Origin: Enoplosus armatus
Taxonomy: Eukaryota > Chordata > Actinopteri > Centrarchiformes > Enoplosidae
DNA: 64,000 bases
Assembly (NCBI RefSeq): GCF_043641665.1
Contig: NC_092183.1
Span: 23,346,501-23,410,500 of the forward strand
Direction: 5' to 3'
The position numbers and the translations under genes were made by a program. The notes below the pieces were generated by a model. That model was not told the DNA's origin. It saw only the letters and a list, made by a program, of their open reading frames with translations, and made no database searches. This document shows positions 47,181 to 60,309 of the stretch, piece by piece (position 1 is the stretch's first letter; each line of letters begins with the position of its first letter).

Positions 47181-50100
47181 ATGCAGGAGGTCGGTGCGGC
47201 TCGCAGCCTGGACGATGACATGGCGGATGGGGACCTGGGTGACGGGATGGGAGTCAGAGCAGCACCCTGCTCCATAAGAAAGAAGAGCCAGAGCTTCGCT
47301 GGCGCCACGGAGGCCCCGCCGCCTGGAGCGGAGCGGCTCAGGCGCAGCAGCCAGGCGAGAGAGGCGGCCTGGATCCCTGGACTGAAGACAGCGGAGACGA
47401 GGCAGAGAGCCCGCTGGAAGCTGCCGTGCTCCGGTGAGAATGTGAAGGGGCCCTTTCACTGTAACAAAGGAGCTAACAAGAATCAAATCAGAAAGACAAG
47501 ATACCATCAAATTCTCTTATTTTGTTGAACCAGGAAATTCTTTTTATTGTGTTCCATTAGGAAATAAGCCTTTAAACTGACTCTAGCCCAAGTTGGACAG
47601 TTGAGGTACAGTTAAGTTCAGTCAGATGCCAAGTTTTGGTAAATATTTGGTGAATATGTGAAATTATAGTCAGTGAGGAGATAGGTAGGTTGTTCTGTTG
47701 AGCACTTTCTATAATGCTATTAATTAATCATGAACACATGTACTTCCCAACACTTGGAAAAAATGGCTTCCATATGAACCCATAAGGAGGTTTTTCCTGA
47801 AAAGATAGCTTCCTGTCTCACCAACTCAGAGTTCCACAGAGATTTTTTAGCCCCTTTAGCTCTTAGTTTTGGTTTTCAGCTGTTTTCAGTGTATACTACT
47901 TTCACTGTATACTACCTGTTAAGCACCAAACAGCAGACAGACACTGTTAGAGACTAGCTGGACTAGCTGATTATCCTTAGCAACTTTAGACAATGTTTTT
48001 CTGCCCCCTGGTGGCCAAAAAATGATTCATGCAGCTTTAAGTCTGAAACATTAAGACTCAGTAGGACTTCCTGTAACACTCTAGTCATCACTGCTGGACC
48101 ATTACAACATGCCACATACACAATAATGGAGGAGGCCTGCACAAATTGTGTCTCCACAGTAATGTGAACAACTACCTTTATTCCAATAGAAAATTACTAC
48201 AAGAAAGCACAGTCACACACACATTTTCTACGACCTCTAATGCACAAGTACGCTTCTTGTGAATCAGCAGGCTCCCTGGTTGACCTGTCCAAAGACGAGC
48301 TGAAAGACAGGCTACAGGAAGCAACTGAGGTAGGAAAAGTGAAGCGAAAACACGACTTGATTGATAACTAGTTGATACAGCTTTGTCCAAGTGACTGCAG
48401 CCGGGCAAACTGTAACTGACGGTTCTGCTTTGTTGACAGGTTATAGACGTATTGTGCTGCGAGCTGGAGGTGGCACATCGTTACCTTGAGGGCAAATATG
48501 AAGCTCTGAAAATCTTACAGGGCAAGGTAGAGCAACACACGTACATACCGAAGTGCTGCATCTTGCAACTCACTGTTCTGTGGTTCAGTAGGAATCAGAC
48601 GAAGCGAGCATCTGTCAAGAATGCTGCTCAGCAGGCGTCCTTGTTACCTCGTAGGTTTCCAGTGTCTGTTCTCTCGTGCCCCCTGAAAACATGAAGCGAT
48701 GTCCGCTCGCGACCCTCCAAATTCTTCTTAATCTTACAAGTGTTACTGGAGCTTTGTTACATGTCGCCTCTGTCAGTATTGCCCCATGTTTCCTGTCAAC
48801 TGTTGAAGGAAAAGAATCCTAAAAAAAAAAGTACTGCTCAGTGGAGTACTTAACAATGAAGCTCCTGAGTAAAGACTTATGATATAAATGATGGCCAAAA
48901 CCATGAGCAGTAAGTAAGGTTGCCCAGACTTAAAAGATAAGGCTGGTGATATTTTATTATTTCTTACTGTCTACAAATCCCATGAAAAGACCAAAAACAA
49001 GAGTGTGTTTTGAGGTCTCGCTTCCCGACTCTGTCTGCGGCACTCAGCCACCAGCCCATTGGTTCCTACTGAAGATGCAAATCTTTTTAAAAAGGTTCAG
49101 TAATTTCCTAAAACAGCTGGTCACTGTAGTTTTTTTTTAGTGAACTTTACTTACTTATGTATGGATGGAGGGCTTTTGGCAATTGCCTATGTTCCTTAGG
49201 GCAGTGGTTCCCAACCTTTTTCTTAAGGGACTCCCATTTTATCATTGTATATACACTGACGACCCCCACCCACATGAAAAAGGGAAAAAGTAGCCTACTT
49301 CTTCTGAAATGTCTTTATGTATATTTCATTATATTAATTGCATAAAAAACACAATAACAGCACAGAACAATTAACTGTACAATGAACCTAAATAGTGAAC
49401 TTAATACCTGCAGGAAATTTGTGTAGAACTAGCAATGTGTATATAATTCTGAATAGATAGATAGAATTTCTGTGCATATTGCAACGTATCAGACAATTAT
49501 CCTTATATAAGTAAGTAAGTACTTACTTATGTAGACGGATATCGTCAGAACCAAAAGTAGTGAGAAAATATTTTTGAAGTGTATAGATGTTGTATTTTCT
49601 GCTTAATGAATACAGTTCAGAGAATTTTGCCTGGAAAGAATACAGAATCAAGGTTCATTTGTTTTGTTGGTCATTGTGAAATTGCTTACTGCGGCATGCA
49701 AGCGGCATGCAATTTAAAATTGATTTGATCAGTGGAATCTGCTGTGAGAGTCTAAAGCAAAACTTAGAACTAACGTTTTGCCACTACAGATGTAAGAGGG
49801 ACCTGCAGTCCTGAGGTTAGATGACCAGTCCTTATGAAACACCTTTGTCTCTGAAGTCTTGGAGCAGTTGCAGGAAGTCACCCAGCTTCTGTGGTGATGA
49901 TAAATTGAGATAAAACCCAGCGGTGTAATGTCTTTGTTCAGCCGGTAACTAAAAGCTGCTCTTCTTCACTCAGGCCATTCTTGACAAAGCCACCAGTCAC
50001 ACTAAAAGTCTGCTGCAGAAGAGTGAGGAGCGGGCCAAGGCTCTGGAGAAGGTAAGCGTAGGCTGCTCAAATAAGGGCTTGGTCTGTTTGCTTTAACCTT

Positions 50101-53100
50101 CTACAGCAGGTTTCTGCTCGGCAGTCCAGAACTCACCGACAAAAGGAAACGCAACAGTAATGCCGCAAGGAATTTCTCTGTTTGCAATTCCATTCCGATT
50201 GATTCCAACTGGTGAGAGATGAATTCCTGTGTGTTAAGTGTTAATATAATTAGGATTTTAGATAACTTTCAAAAAAAGTAATCTGGATCACAATGATCCG
50301 GATTTGGAAATCCAGGATCAGGTAGTCCGTCTTACTTTTGTGCTGGTTTTTCAAAGAAAATTGGATTGGGATCACCCTGATCCAAAATCCAACTTTTTAG
50401 GATCACCAAAACCAGATTAGCAGTTCTCTGAATGGTAACGACAGGTAACAGCCAGCAGGGGGCCACTTTAAGTGTTTTTAATTGAAGAGACACCCAACAG
50501 AATACCAACATGCTCTTCCGTCTTTAATACCTTTTTAAATTGTCAGACTTTTCAGCTGACCCACAATAAGTAAATTAGAACAAACGTGTGAATTTACCAC
50601 AAATACACATTTTTAACACAAATTGACGAAACTGAATGTCCACCGACCAGATACGGGACGACGGATCCAATTGTTCAAAACTACGATTTTCAGAATTTCC
50701 TTTTGAACAACCCCATTTTCAAGATTTGATCCAATCCGATAGCTGTAATCTGATCAGATTACTTTTGAACAACTGGCCCCCACTTGATAAAATAGGCGGT
50801 GCACGAAATACAATGTATAAAAAGACTAATTCAAATGAAGTTGGGGATATTTATAGAAATGTATCTAAAACTATATAATCTGCAGCATGAGTTATCATTT
50901 AGAAATGTACTTTTTGCAATTCAATTAAATTTTATTTATATAGCGCCAAATCACAACAAAAAGTCAGAGAGCAGCTTCCCCCCATGAGCAAGCACTTTGG
51001 CGACGGTGGCAAGAAACCTTGAGCATAACCAGGACTCTAGGTGGGCGGTCATCTGCTTCGACCGGTTACTTGCACCATTTGTATACAGTGGACACACCTG
51101 GATTGAAACAATCAATTTGTTTTAATAAAATGTGACTCAGTTTGATGAATGATAAATGGTTCTTTATTTAAGTAAGATTGATTGCTAAACTCTTGTCCTC
51201 TGAAAGAAAGTGGTTGGTTGTTCAAGATAAGAGAAACACCTTTAGCTGGATAACATGATGCTAGTCTGGATTGATTAAGGAAGGAAGAACATGGTGTATA
51301 TGGCTGTGGAGAAGATTTTACATTACGGCTCCTATAACCTTATCTATGAATAAAATTGATGCATGTGGCTCGGTGTTGGTGTGACATTTGCACTCTGAAG
51401 CAGTTTGCAAACGAAGTCGGATATGCTGATGACGATCTGTTGCTTCCATCTCTCTGCAGGAGGTGAACAGCTTGCAGTGGGAATTCAGTTTCAACCAGGT
51501 CCAGATGAAGAAGTCTCAGCAGTCCTGGGAGCAGAAGTACAGCAGGTCAGATTTACTCCACATAATACACTCTCGTCTGTGATATTCTCATTGGTATGTA
51601 TTGTGAACCGTATCGTTGTCGTTGTCATCAGAATTTTGAGTGAGAACAAGACTCTGACCGACAGTCTGGAAGGAAGAGAGAGCGAGATCCAGCAGCTCCG
51701 AGCAGAGAATTCCGGTAAATGCTGAATAATGTAGAAACCTTTCTGAGGTGACCTAGACATATCTATGTGTATTATCTCCATCTGTGAAGTGAAGGGGGGG
51801 GGGGGGGGGGGGGTCTGTCTGTAAGGCACCGAACCTCATGTTCTCCTAGCCCCCAGTGTGACTCCAAGTCACCATCACTCAGAATTATAATCTTAATAAT
51901 GATCATTTTAACCCACGGTTTCATATACAAGCTTGATTCCAACCACGGCTCGCTGTCCATATCGGAAAAACAGAATCGCAAACATTTTGGACAAGTGAAA
52001 GTTGAGGTGATCACCTTGATTGGATGTGATTTGGAGCTAAAGTGGACAGCCACAGCGCTGAAATGATGGGAATACTCTTATATACAGCAAGAAAGACTCT
52101 TCTTAAATTCTGGATTCCCAAGGACACCCCTGCACTGGACGATTGGTACAAGGAAGTACTGAGAATACTCCCCCCTGGAAAAGCTGACCTACACCCTTCA
52201 TGACAATGTCGAGGGATTTATTAAGATATGGCAACCAGTCTTGGACACGGTGGACCCTTCTGGTTTGGACTTCTCGCAACCTAATTAACAACATTGGAAC
52301 TGACTACAACATGTCATAGCAATGCAATGTGTTGCAAAGTTGTGTCTCCTGCTGTTTTTGTGTTTTGTTAAAGGTTGTTCAAAAATGTGGGGCAGGGGAG
52401 AATTGATTTGGTCGCCATCATGGGAATTATGTGTGTGTGTGTGTGTGTTTGCAGCTCTAAATCGCCAGTGCTTGGAGCTCCTCTCCATGCTGAATGTGAA
52501 GGAGCAGAGGGCGTACCAAAGAACCAAACCTCAATACAGCCCAGAGAGGGATGCGAGTGTTCTGGAGGTGAGAGAATTAAGACAAGAATTAAGAATGAAG
52601 ACAAAGGCCTTACAGTCAGTTCAGTTACCTCGCACACTGTGTAACGTCCAAACCGCTGAGCACGTCTTCCAGCACGTTCAGCTGGATCCATTTACATCCC
52701 CAGAGTGACCTGCCAGGGGGCCAACCTAAGCTCTACCCTAAGGTGGCCCCCATTTCTTCCACTTTCTGTGTTTTTTCATATACCTCTCACGAATGTCATC
52801 ATTGATATCTGGTATAATAATAATAATAATAATAAACTTTATTTACTTAGGGCCTTTCAAAACACAGTTACAAAGTGCTTTACAATAAAAACCAAACATG
52901 TTCAACACAAAGTGAAAGAAACAGAGCAACAAAGTAAAAACCCATAAAAATGAACACATTATAAAACACAGAGACAAGATGAACTAGACTGTCGTGTACA
53001 ACATAAATGAAATCACCGGAGGGCAATATAAAAAAAAAAAAAGTGAGTTTTAAAAGAAGATACAGAGTTCGCCGCCCTGATCTCCACCGGCAAGTCCGGG

Positions 53101-54204
53101 AGCCGTGACTGCAAACACGCTCTATCACCTTTGTGAATCAATCTGGACCTTGGAACAACAAGGAACGAAGCATCCGCGGATCTCGGGGTGGGGGGGTGGG
53201 AAAATAACTTGGGGCGAGCCCTCTCAGGGCTTTGTAAGTGATCAGTAATATCTTAAAAATCAATTCTGAAAGCAAGTGGTGGCCAGTAGAAGGACGCCAG
53301 GATGCCAGGTGAAATGTGCTCACCAAATCCTGGCAGGAGTTTTGGATGAACTTGAGGCGGGAGAGGGATTCTTTTTTACTGATGCCAGAGAGCAAGAAAC
53401 TGCAGTAGTCTTAACAGACTAGTTATCGTTTCCAGATTTGAATGTATCTGGATGCCATATGCTGGTTTCCTGAACCAGACTTCTCATGCTGATTGTCAAT
53501 CATCTGGCTACACTGAAACCGAACGTAGCATGACATCACTGTAGTTATATTATTATATTTAGGAATGAGATGGACGTTCTCTGCTGCTTTGTAAGGCTCA
53601 GGTTGAAAACGGGCACACGGTCACGAACATATGTAGCCACATACTAGTATCATTTACGTGTACTTGTGCGTCTCTGTGTGTGTTCCAGCTGGCAGTGTTG
53701 GGGGCCTGCCGGTGTCTCGGTGTCGCTGAAGCTTGTCCATGCAGCCGGACTGCGGCTGCCAGCAGGAAGCAGCTCGTCCAGCTGCAACAGGAGGTGAGCT
53801 ACATCTCTCTCTTCTTTTTTTTGCTCACAAACCACCGTTGTTACTCATAAGATGTCTTTGTCTTACTTTGCCAGCTGTAATAAAGCTATTTTGTCAAACC
53901 AACGTCTCAACAACTTTGTCTGTCTGAATATTCTGGCCCCAGATGTCCCCAGGCTGCTCTCTCACATCATTAATAATGTCAATTTTAATAATGTTAAAAA
54001 TCAAGAAAAGAAACATATATATTGCGTGTGTTTCCCAGCTGGATGCTCAGCGTTCGAGGAGAGAGGAGGCGTTGATGGTTGCCGACGCTTTTCGCATCGC
54101 CTTCGAACAGCAACTAAGGAAACGAAGTGAGCACTTCCTGCTGCTGGCTGAGGCCAACATCCTGAAATCCCATCACTGCAAGGCCGAAGGCAAGTCTGCT
54201 GTAT

Positions 54205-54239
<35 letters not shown>

Positions 54240-56528
54240 GGACTGGTCAAACCAGTCAAAGCAGATGACCCCCCCCACCTAGAGTCTGGTTCTGTTCGAG
54301 GTTTCTGCCTCTTAAAAGGAAGTTTTTCCTTGCCACTGTCGCCAAAGTGCTTGCTCATGGTGGGAACTGTTGAGTCTCTGTAATAACATTATAAAGAGTC
54401 GGGCTAGACCTGCTCTATTATCTAAAGTGTCATGAGATGACTGTTGTTGTGATTTGGCGCCATATAAATAAAATGAATTGGGAACTCAGGTTGATAAAAT
54501 GAAATGGAATTTTCTCTTGCCCCCAAATGTAAATAGACAAGGGATTCAAGTGAGCCTTTTTCTTAGGTAGGGGTGTCTCTCAAACGGGAGTCCAGATTCA
54601 GATTTACTGATATTATTTCCCCCATGAAGCTATGAATAACCCTTGATTCGAGTGTCTCATTATTCCCACTTTTTTGGAACCATTAGAAAAGCCTCTTTTC
54701 CTTCCAGGTGCTAACAGAAGTCCTCTAATCAGTGTGAGCCAGAGGTTGAGAGGATTGCTGCCCTCCAGTTTGGAGGTAAAGATGCCTGACGATCTTTTAG
54801 AGACTCTCTACAGACTGCTGGACTTGGTTAGTATCTCCTCTAACATCTGTAGGCCTGTTATGTAGAGACCACTACATAGATACCGTTGATGTTAAGGCCT
54901 CAGTCTGCTTCAAACAAACTACTTTCATACCAGCATGCTGTCTGTTCTGAATGCGTTCGAAGCGTACTGACCCGCCTGCTTGTGGTTGTCAACTTTGCTA
55001 CCTGAAGAGATAATGCACACACACACGAAAGCCTGACATAAGCAATCTCAGACCTGAGGAGGAGGGTGCGATTAGTGCTACCGAGTTTCCTCCAACAAAA
55101 AAGCGAGGATGAGTCTTCAAAATAAGGAAAAAAGAAACTGCTGGGTATTGCCAGACCATGTGAATATAATCTCCATTTTTACTTCTAAGGAACAAAAACT
55201 GCCATCTGGTGATGATCTGGTCCTCACATTAGTGTATATATTGATGGTTGGGTTTACGCAATGAAAGAGACATATTCTTCCAAATCGTTTACCGAATATG
55301 ACCTGCGTTGGGAGACTGAACATATGTGTTCCAAACAGAGGCAGTTGCTATGGCTAAAAAACATAACGTGAGACACTAGGCCCATGGATATGAGATGTCA
55401 GGAGAATAACACTAAACAAAGGCTGGGGTCCTAAATTCCTCGGGACTCTGTAGGTCTGTCATGGCAGAACATAATAGAAATCTTAAAAAAAAAAAAAAAA
55501 GTGAGATTATAACTTTTCTGTAGGCCCTGAAATGAGAGACAGAGAACCGAATTGTCAAAAATGTCTGCTATGGTATCAATATCTCTACTAAGGATTGGGG
55601 GAGCATTAATCAGCAAATTAAGATTGTAGAAAATAGGTTCAAAACCATTTTATCTTATTTCAGAAAGTCATTAACTGAATATAAAGTATGTAACAAATGA
55701 GAAATAATGGGAAATACACCAAAGGTCCAATAGAATGTCTTATTACAGAGCTTCCTGAATTCTTGAATGTGTTTTAGTAACTTGTTGATTCATCTGTTCA
55801 TGATCTGAGACGTTCTTTTTGGCCTTAGTGTCGAGCACAAACTCTAAACTGCCCTTTAAGCTGACCATTTCATCAGCTTTGTGGTCAATTTGAAATCGAG
55901 AACCGGTTCCAGCTGAGAACTGGTTCCAAATTGTCCGATCCATCCTATGCCGGATGTTTTTCTGACAGCCGCGCAAAACAATGACGTCAAACTCGTGTGT
56001 CCACGCTGCGGGAAACTTGCAACAACAACAAAGGAGTATTGGTGGAGAGAGAAATTGATCATAAATCAATAAGGGGGTCGATAAAGAATCAGACGCAGAA
56101 TCGACATTGGCATTGGTATAAAATCTTATCCATTCCCATCCCTGTATGTGGAGCTGGTGGAGCTAAAGCTTATCATGTAAATAGCCACTGTTATTAAGAA
56201 GTTTTGTCTCCTGCTGTAGCTCAATGACAAGGAGGAGGCCCTGGCCCACCAGAGGAAGGTGAGCATCATGTTAGCCCACAGTGCCGAGGAGCTGCAGAGA
56301 CAGTTGCATCTAGATTCACATTGCCGGCCGTCAGAGTTCAGGATCCCATCAAAGCAACCGCAAGACCCATCAGGGAACCGGAGCCAGTCTCAGCAAACAT
56401 CTGATACATCAGAGTCTAAGACACAACCACAAGTCTCGTCAGAGTCCGACGTCCAAGCACAGCAACAACTAGAGCTGCCAGACTCCCAGCTTCAGCCAGG
56501 ACCGTGTCTGCCAAGAGTCCAGAACTGA
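47181..56528 (+). CDS. ccdc125: Coiled-coil domain-containing protein 125
   Basis: Eleven coding exons: 47181-47433, 48271-48329, 48440-48526, 49974-50051, 51460-51545, 51632-51714, 52455-52567, 53689-53793, 54039-54189, 54708-54826, 56220-56528 (1443 nt, 480 aa; human 511). Phases agree only if intron 10 uses a GC donor (GAAG then GCAAGT at 54190). CCDC125 is a cytoplasmic coiled-coil protein reported to affect cell motility; its mechanism is poorly known. Matches to the human protein include [14 protein letters not shown] near the start, [65 protein letters not shown] and [14 protein letters not shown]. The central part is heptad-like and rich in Glu, Lys and Leu. The last exon adds a Gln/Ser-rich tail with no strong human match. 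The ATG is the first in frame; the acceptor just before it (CTGGGGCAG) is weak, so the 5' limit of that exon is tentative. Confidence 0.93.
49202..49510 (-). mobile_element. hAT nonautonomous element, truncated, inverted copy
   Basis: CAGTGGTTCCCAACCTTTTTC at 49202 matches the right end of the 3081 element in reverse, and the following sequence matches the 14384 copy in reverse. It stops inside the element near a gtaagtaagt run. In ccdc125 intron 4. Confidence 0.75.
50060..50917 (+). other. ccdc125 intron 5, internal inverted segments
   Basis: Contains repeated gatccggat/ggatcac-type words in both orientations (50280-50410 versus 50690-50770). These suggest another decayed inverted-repeat element, but ends could not be fixed. 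Confidence 0.35.
50918..51067 (+). repeat. Dispersed teleost repeat, copy 2
   Basis: attttatttatatagcgcc followed by actctaggtgggcggtcatc; same family as 2961-3615 but without the hAT insertion. Confidence 0.65.
51794..51813 (+). repeat. (G)20 homopolymer, ccdc125 intron 7
   Basis: Twenty consecutive G residues, liable to length error in sequencing. Confidence 0.9.
52811..53415 (-). mobile_element. L2-like LINE 3' end in antisense, ccdc125 intron 8
   Basis: Minus-strand translation gives [18 protein letters not shown] and [19 protein letters not shown], the C-terminal RT motif of L2-like LINEs. The tail at 52811-52880 (an AAT repeat, then aaactttatttacttag) is the LINE 3' end read in reverse. 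Confidence 0.75.
54206..54237. repeat. (AC)n microsatellite next to the GC donor of ccdc125 intron 10
   Basis: A CA run of about 16 units starts 16 bp after the exon end at 54189. Confidence 0.9.
54265..54480 (-). repeat. Dispersed teleost repeat, copy 3 (inverted)
   Basis: Reverse complement of the 2961/50918 family, ending ggcgccatataaataaaat. Confidence 0.65.
54830..56200 (+). other. ccdc125 intron 11, retroelement-like debris
   Basis: No exon recognised. A minus-strand frame ending at 55743 has a coiled-coil-like segment ([16 protein letters not shown]) that could come from a LINE ORF1, and 55890-56145 ends in the cccatccctg MITE terminus. Both assignments are tentative. Confidence 0.3.
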
Positions 56529-57175
56529 ACCGCAGGGGCTGTCAGACCCATCGTGGACCCAACATCTGCATCTGTGATGTGACACAGTGGCTGGATCTGA
56601 AGCAGTGGTACGAAGGGGTATGAAAGCTCACTGCTGTCCCAGCAGCTACTGGAGCCAAAACAACCGAACGTGGTCCTCAGAGACGAAGGCTAGTAGAGCT
56701 GAGGTGGGACAACAAAGTGCAGCTACTGATAGGTTGAGACATCCGGCCCTGATCTTTTCCTATCTCCCCACTACATCCACCTGTTCAGCCTTGTAAGTCA
56801 CACATTCAGTGTGGTTTCTCCTCCTGCGCTGCACATAACAGAATGACCATCAGAGTGTAAATTAGACACCCTGTTTGATTGTTAATGAATGTGTTATTCG
56901 CCGGCCCGGTGATGTCTTTTCAGATATAACGTTAACAATCAAAGAGGAATTGTACAATGGCCAACAGGCTGTGACTCACTTCAGTCCACTAAATGGAGCA
57001 TATGGGATATTATACTATTTCCACTATTTTTCTGGCACCAGTGATCAGTCTGTGCTTTCATTTAGCTGATATGACAAAAATGGCGACACCTACAGAAACT
57101 CTAAGAAACGCTGAGAAAAAAACAGTCCCTCATTCTGTGCTGAAAATACTTCCTCCATCTTATTAGTTATTGAAA

Positions 57176-57565
57176 GCTACAGTAGGCAATATTATTGAAT
57201 CATAACTTTGGTTGAAATAACGCATTTTGACCATCGCATGCCACTAACAATATCTAATGTAAAGGCTTCTTTAAAAAATGTGTGTCTGTGAGCACCCGCC
57301 CCCTTTGTTATTTAGTCTTTTAACAAACTGGACCAGGTCTGCATCAAACAACCAATCAGGGTTATTTTGCATGTAACTGGCCAATCACATCGACTCTGTA
57401 TAAACGAGGGCTTCTACAGAAGGCTCCACCTTCTGGATTGGAGTGTGAATCAGAACGGTTGGAAGAGAGGAATCAAAACACAGAACCCCCTAATTACCCT
57501 GACTGGTTGTTTGATTCAATATTGTTAGTGACATGCAGTGGTCAAAATTAGTTATTTCAACCATT
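57176..57565. mobile_element. Foldback element, truncated second copy
   Basis: Starts GCTACAGTAGGCAATATTATTG and follows the left arm and centre of the 9267-9848 element; the right arm is mostly missing. Confidence 0.7.
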
Positions 57566-57569
57566 GTGT

Positions 57570-58980
57570 TATTGTGCAATCTCTTGGACACAAGCAGCTT
57601 CTCTAATAATCCAGCCTCTTAAGATATAAGATATGTAATCCTGCTAGGGAGCTGATAAGATCTCACCCATGTGTTATCGGGAAACTACTTGTGTTAAGTG
57701 TTGAAGATTTCATGAAATGTATGAATAGCAAACATATCTATTAATACCCATATAATTACGTTCAACTTGAGAAACTGGAAGGCATTTTCCCTGGTTAGTT
57801 GTAGTTGAGGGTCTTTTCATTCACGTCATAAAAACAGTTCCACCCATGACTTCTACGGCCTTTGTGTTCAAATAGAAACATTTCTTTATGTCTCTTTGTA
57901 AAGCACAGGTCAAACTGTTTTCGCATAGAAAGCATCATCATCCATGGGGTGTAAACAAAAGCCTAATTACCAAAATGAGCACATAGTCGTAAGTGTGCAA
58001 ACACTAGAAGAATAATGATAAAACAGTGGGTGAATAATGAGGAATCATACACGGAGGTTCTTCATATAGTTTTTCTATAACCTACATACCTACAGGAAAC
58101 TATAAGATGTGTGTTCTTTTGCCTTGTTTATGTAGATGACTGCAACATGCTGTTGCTATGTAGAGAGGCTGTATTGTTTCAGACGTGTATCCACCTGAAG
58201 GCATTGGTGAGCCTTCTGAAGCGAATGAAACATGTTTGCAAGGCAAGTGTTTCTGTTATCATAAACTTTTCTTTTTTTTAATTAAGTTTTTAAATGAATT
58301 TGTTGAGTTGCCCAGAACAGCTGCAGTGCTCTTTGTTATATATATTGACCATATTCAGGGAGCCCCCTGTGACTCTGAATTCATTACGTTTTTCCATTTA
58401 TTTGTTCTGGGATTTTTTTTTTTCTTCTTTCATTTGTCACCTGTGTGTACTTTTTATATCCAGAAAGATATCACACCCACTGGTCTAGCCAGAAAAAGAT
58501 AGCAACAACAGCACTAAACTTATACTCTTACATACAAAACTCAAATGTCCCTAAGTCGGCTCAGTTTGTTAAACTCAGGAATAATCATCCTCTTGAGTTC
58601 ACACAACAACTGCATCCAGCCCCACACACCACACATTAAGCCTGTAAAGCCTGAACCATGAAATAATTGCCAGAAAATTCAAATTTTTTGAAACTGGAGT
58701 GTTTATTGAACCTTCTGACGAATTAAAAAAAAAAAAGAAATTAAATATCGATTTGCATATATGAGTTTTAATTTGTATCATTTTTGTACAAAAACATATA
58801 AAACACAACATTTTCAACCCATTAAACTTTGAGTTTCAATGCCATCCTTTCTCACATCAGGGGGCACACTAGAGGTTGGCCCTTTGCGGGGCCAATATAT
58901 TACATTATTAATACTGATTCATCAATGCGTAAAAAGCACTTTACGTTGTACCTTGTTATGGTGGAGTTAGTTTCAATTAT
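57570..58980. other. Intergenic downstream of ccdc125
   Basis: No gene recognised. No convincing ccdc125 poly(A) signal was identified. Short open frames (58185-58502, 58294-58488) have no recognisable domain. Confidence 0.35.
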
Positions 58981-59145
58981 TTTATGCACAGCCGGGTAGT
59001 TTTGTCCAGTGGTTCCCAGCCTCGGGATCAAAGAGTTCAACCGCAATAGAAAACATTTCTTCAAAGTGCCTTCAGCTTTGTTAAAGTAAATCAAAAATAA
59101 TGCACTTACCGGACCCCTACACTCACCTGTGGAAAAAAAAAAAGG

Positions 59146-59680
59146 ATGATTAAGGACAGTTTGAGAAAGGGTATCATATCAGAGTTTTACAATTTGCTGA
59201 CATCTTGCTCGTCAGAAAATTCACAGTATAAGTTGAACGATTGGGAAGCAGCTTGCACTGATGCCCACACTAAGTCTATGAATACACGCCGTAAACTAAT
59301 ACAGAATCAGTGGTTAACGTGGACGTATGTGACACCGGCAAAATTAAAATCGATATAACAAAAACATACCAGACATAATGCACCAAATGTACGGAAACTT
59401 ACATTAGGAACATTATTTCATTGTACTTGTCTACGCAAAAAAAGATTCAAAAGTTCTGGTTAAAATTGAGAAGATTATTTCAAAACAAATCTAATCTAAG
59501 CTTTTTTCTGCCGCGCTCATATCCAGGGAAACATAATTATAGTGAATAATGAACCAGCATTTATAGATCTCAGCTTGCTTTACGCCAAAAAAAATGTATT
59601 GCTTACTGTTGTGGAAAAATATTCACAGACCAAGCACAACTCGATGGATGAGACGGATGCCATCAAGTGTTCATTCGTTC
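59146..59680 (+). mobile_element. L1/Tx1-like LINE ORF2 C-terminus, decayed
   Basis: An open frame from 59146 contains DWEAACTDAHTKSMNTRRKL and NQWLTWTYVTPAKL, typical of the region after the reverse transcriptase in fish L1 elements. It stops at 59358; frameshifted similarity continues to about 59680. Confidence 0.7.
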
Positions 59681-60159
59681 CTCTAATTATTTGTCATAGT
59701 TTGCATCTGTTGCAGCTATTATACTCCATTTTGCACAGATTACCGCTTGTTAAACAGGAGGCGCATTCTGCGTTTGAGTTTGTTTGTCTTGTTTTTCTTC
59801 TTCTTGTCTTTGCTTTGTGTCAACACAGAAGTTTTATGTTGTGCTATATTTTATATAACTGTAAAAGGGTGTGTTTCATGGCATTACAAATCGAAATACT
59901 AATATTGTGGGGAAAGAAAATTTGGATTCATCTTTGCTGTTTTGTAAAATATCATTATTACTATTATATTATTACCTCTTTGGGGCTCAAACAGTTAGAC
60001 ATCTGAAACATGACCCACCTCGTGAAAACAAGGGGCCCCCAACTAGACCACAAGCCAAAATGGTCAGAATGACTTGTTCAATAATAATGTGTTGTGTTTT
60101 AATAAGATTATCATTTGTTTTCTTCACATAAAGTTTTCATCTGAAAAGTGACAAGTCAT

Positions 60160-60300
60160 CTGTTGGATACATGTACTGGAGTAAAAACAATGTTTCCTAT
60201 GAAATGTAGTGAAGTACAAGTATGAAGTGGCACATAATGGGAATACTCCAGTAAAGTACAAATACCCAAATACCTAGATCTTGGAACTTCTACAACTAAA
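60160..60300 (-). repeat. Fragment of the AGTGGTGGAA hAT-like family
   Basis: tgtagtgaagtacaagtatg and ctccagtaaagtacaaatac match the family at 26630-27388 in reverse. Ends are lost. Confidence 0.5.
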
Positions 60301-60309
60301 TTCAGTCCA

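Noticed and set aside
47139..47510. 123-codon minus-strand frame opposite ccdc125 exon 2
   Set aside because: Shadow of a GC-rich coding exon; the plus-strand frame matches CCDC125.
59542..60006. 154-codon plus-strand hydrophobic frame
   Set aside because: The first part is frameshifted L1-like sequence; the rest is T-rich AT-biased sequence that mimics membrane segments.
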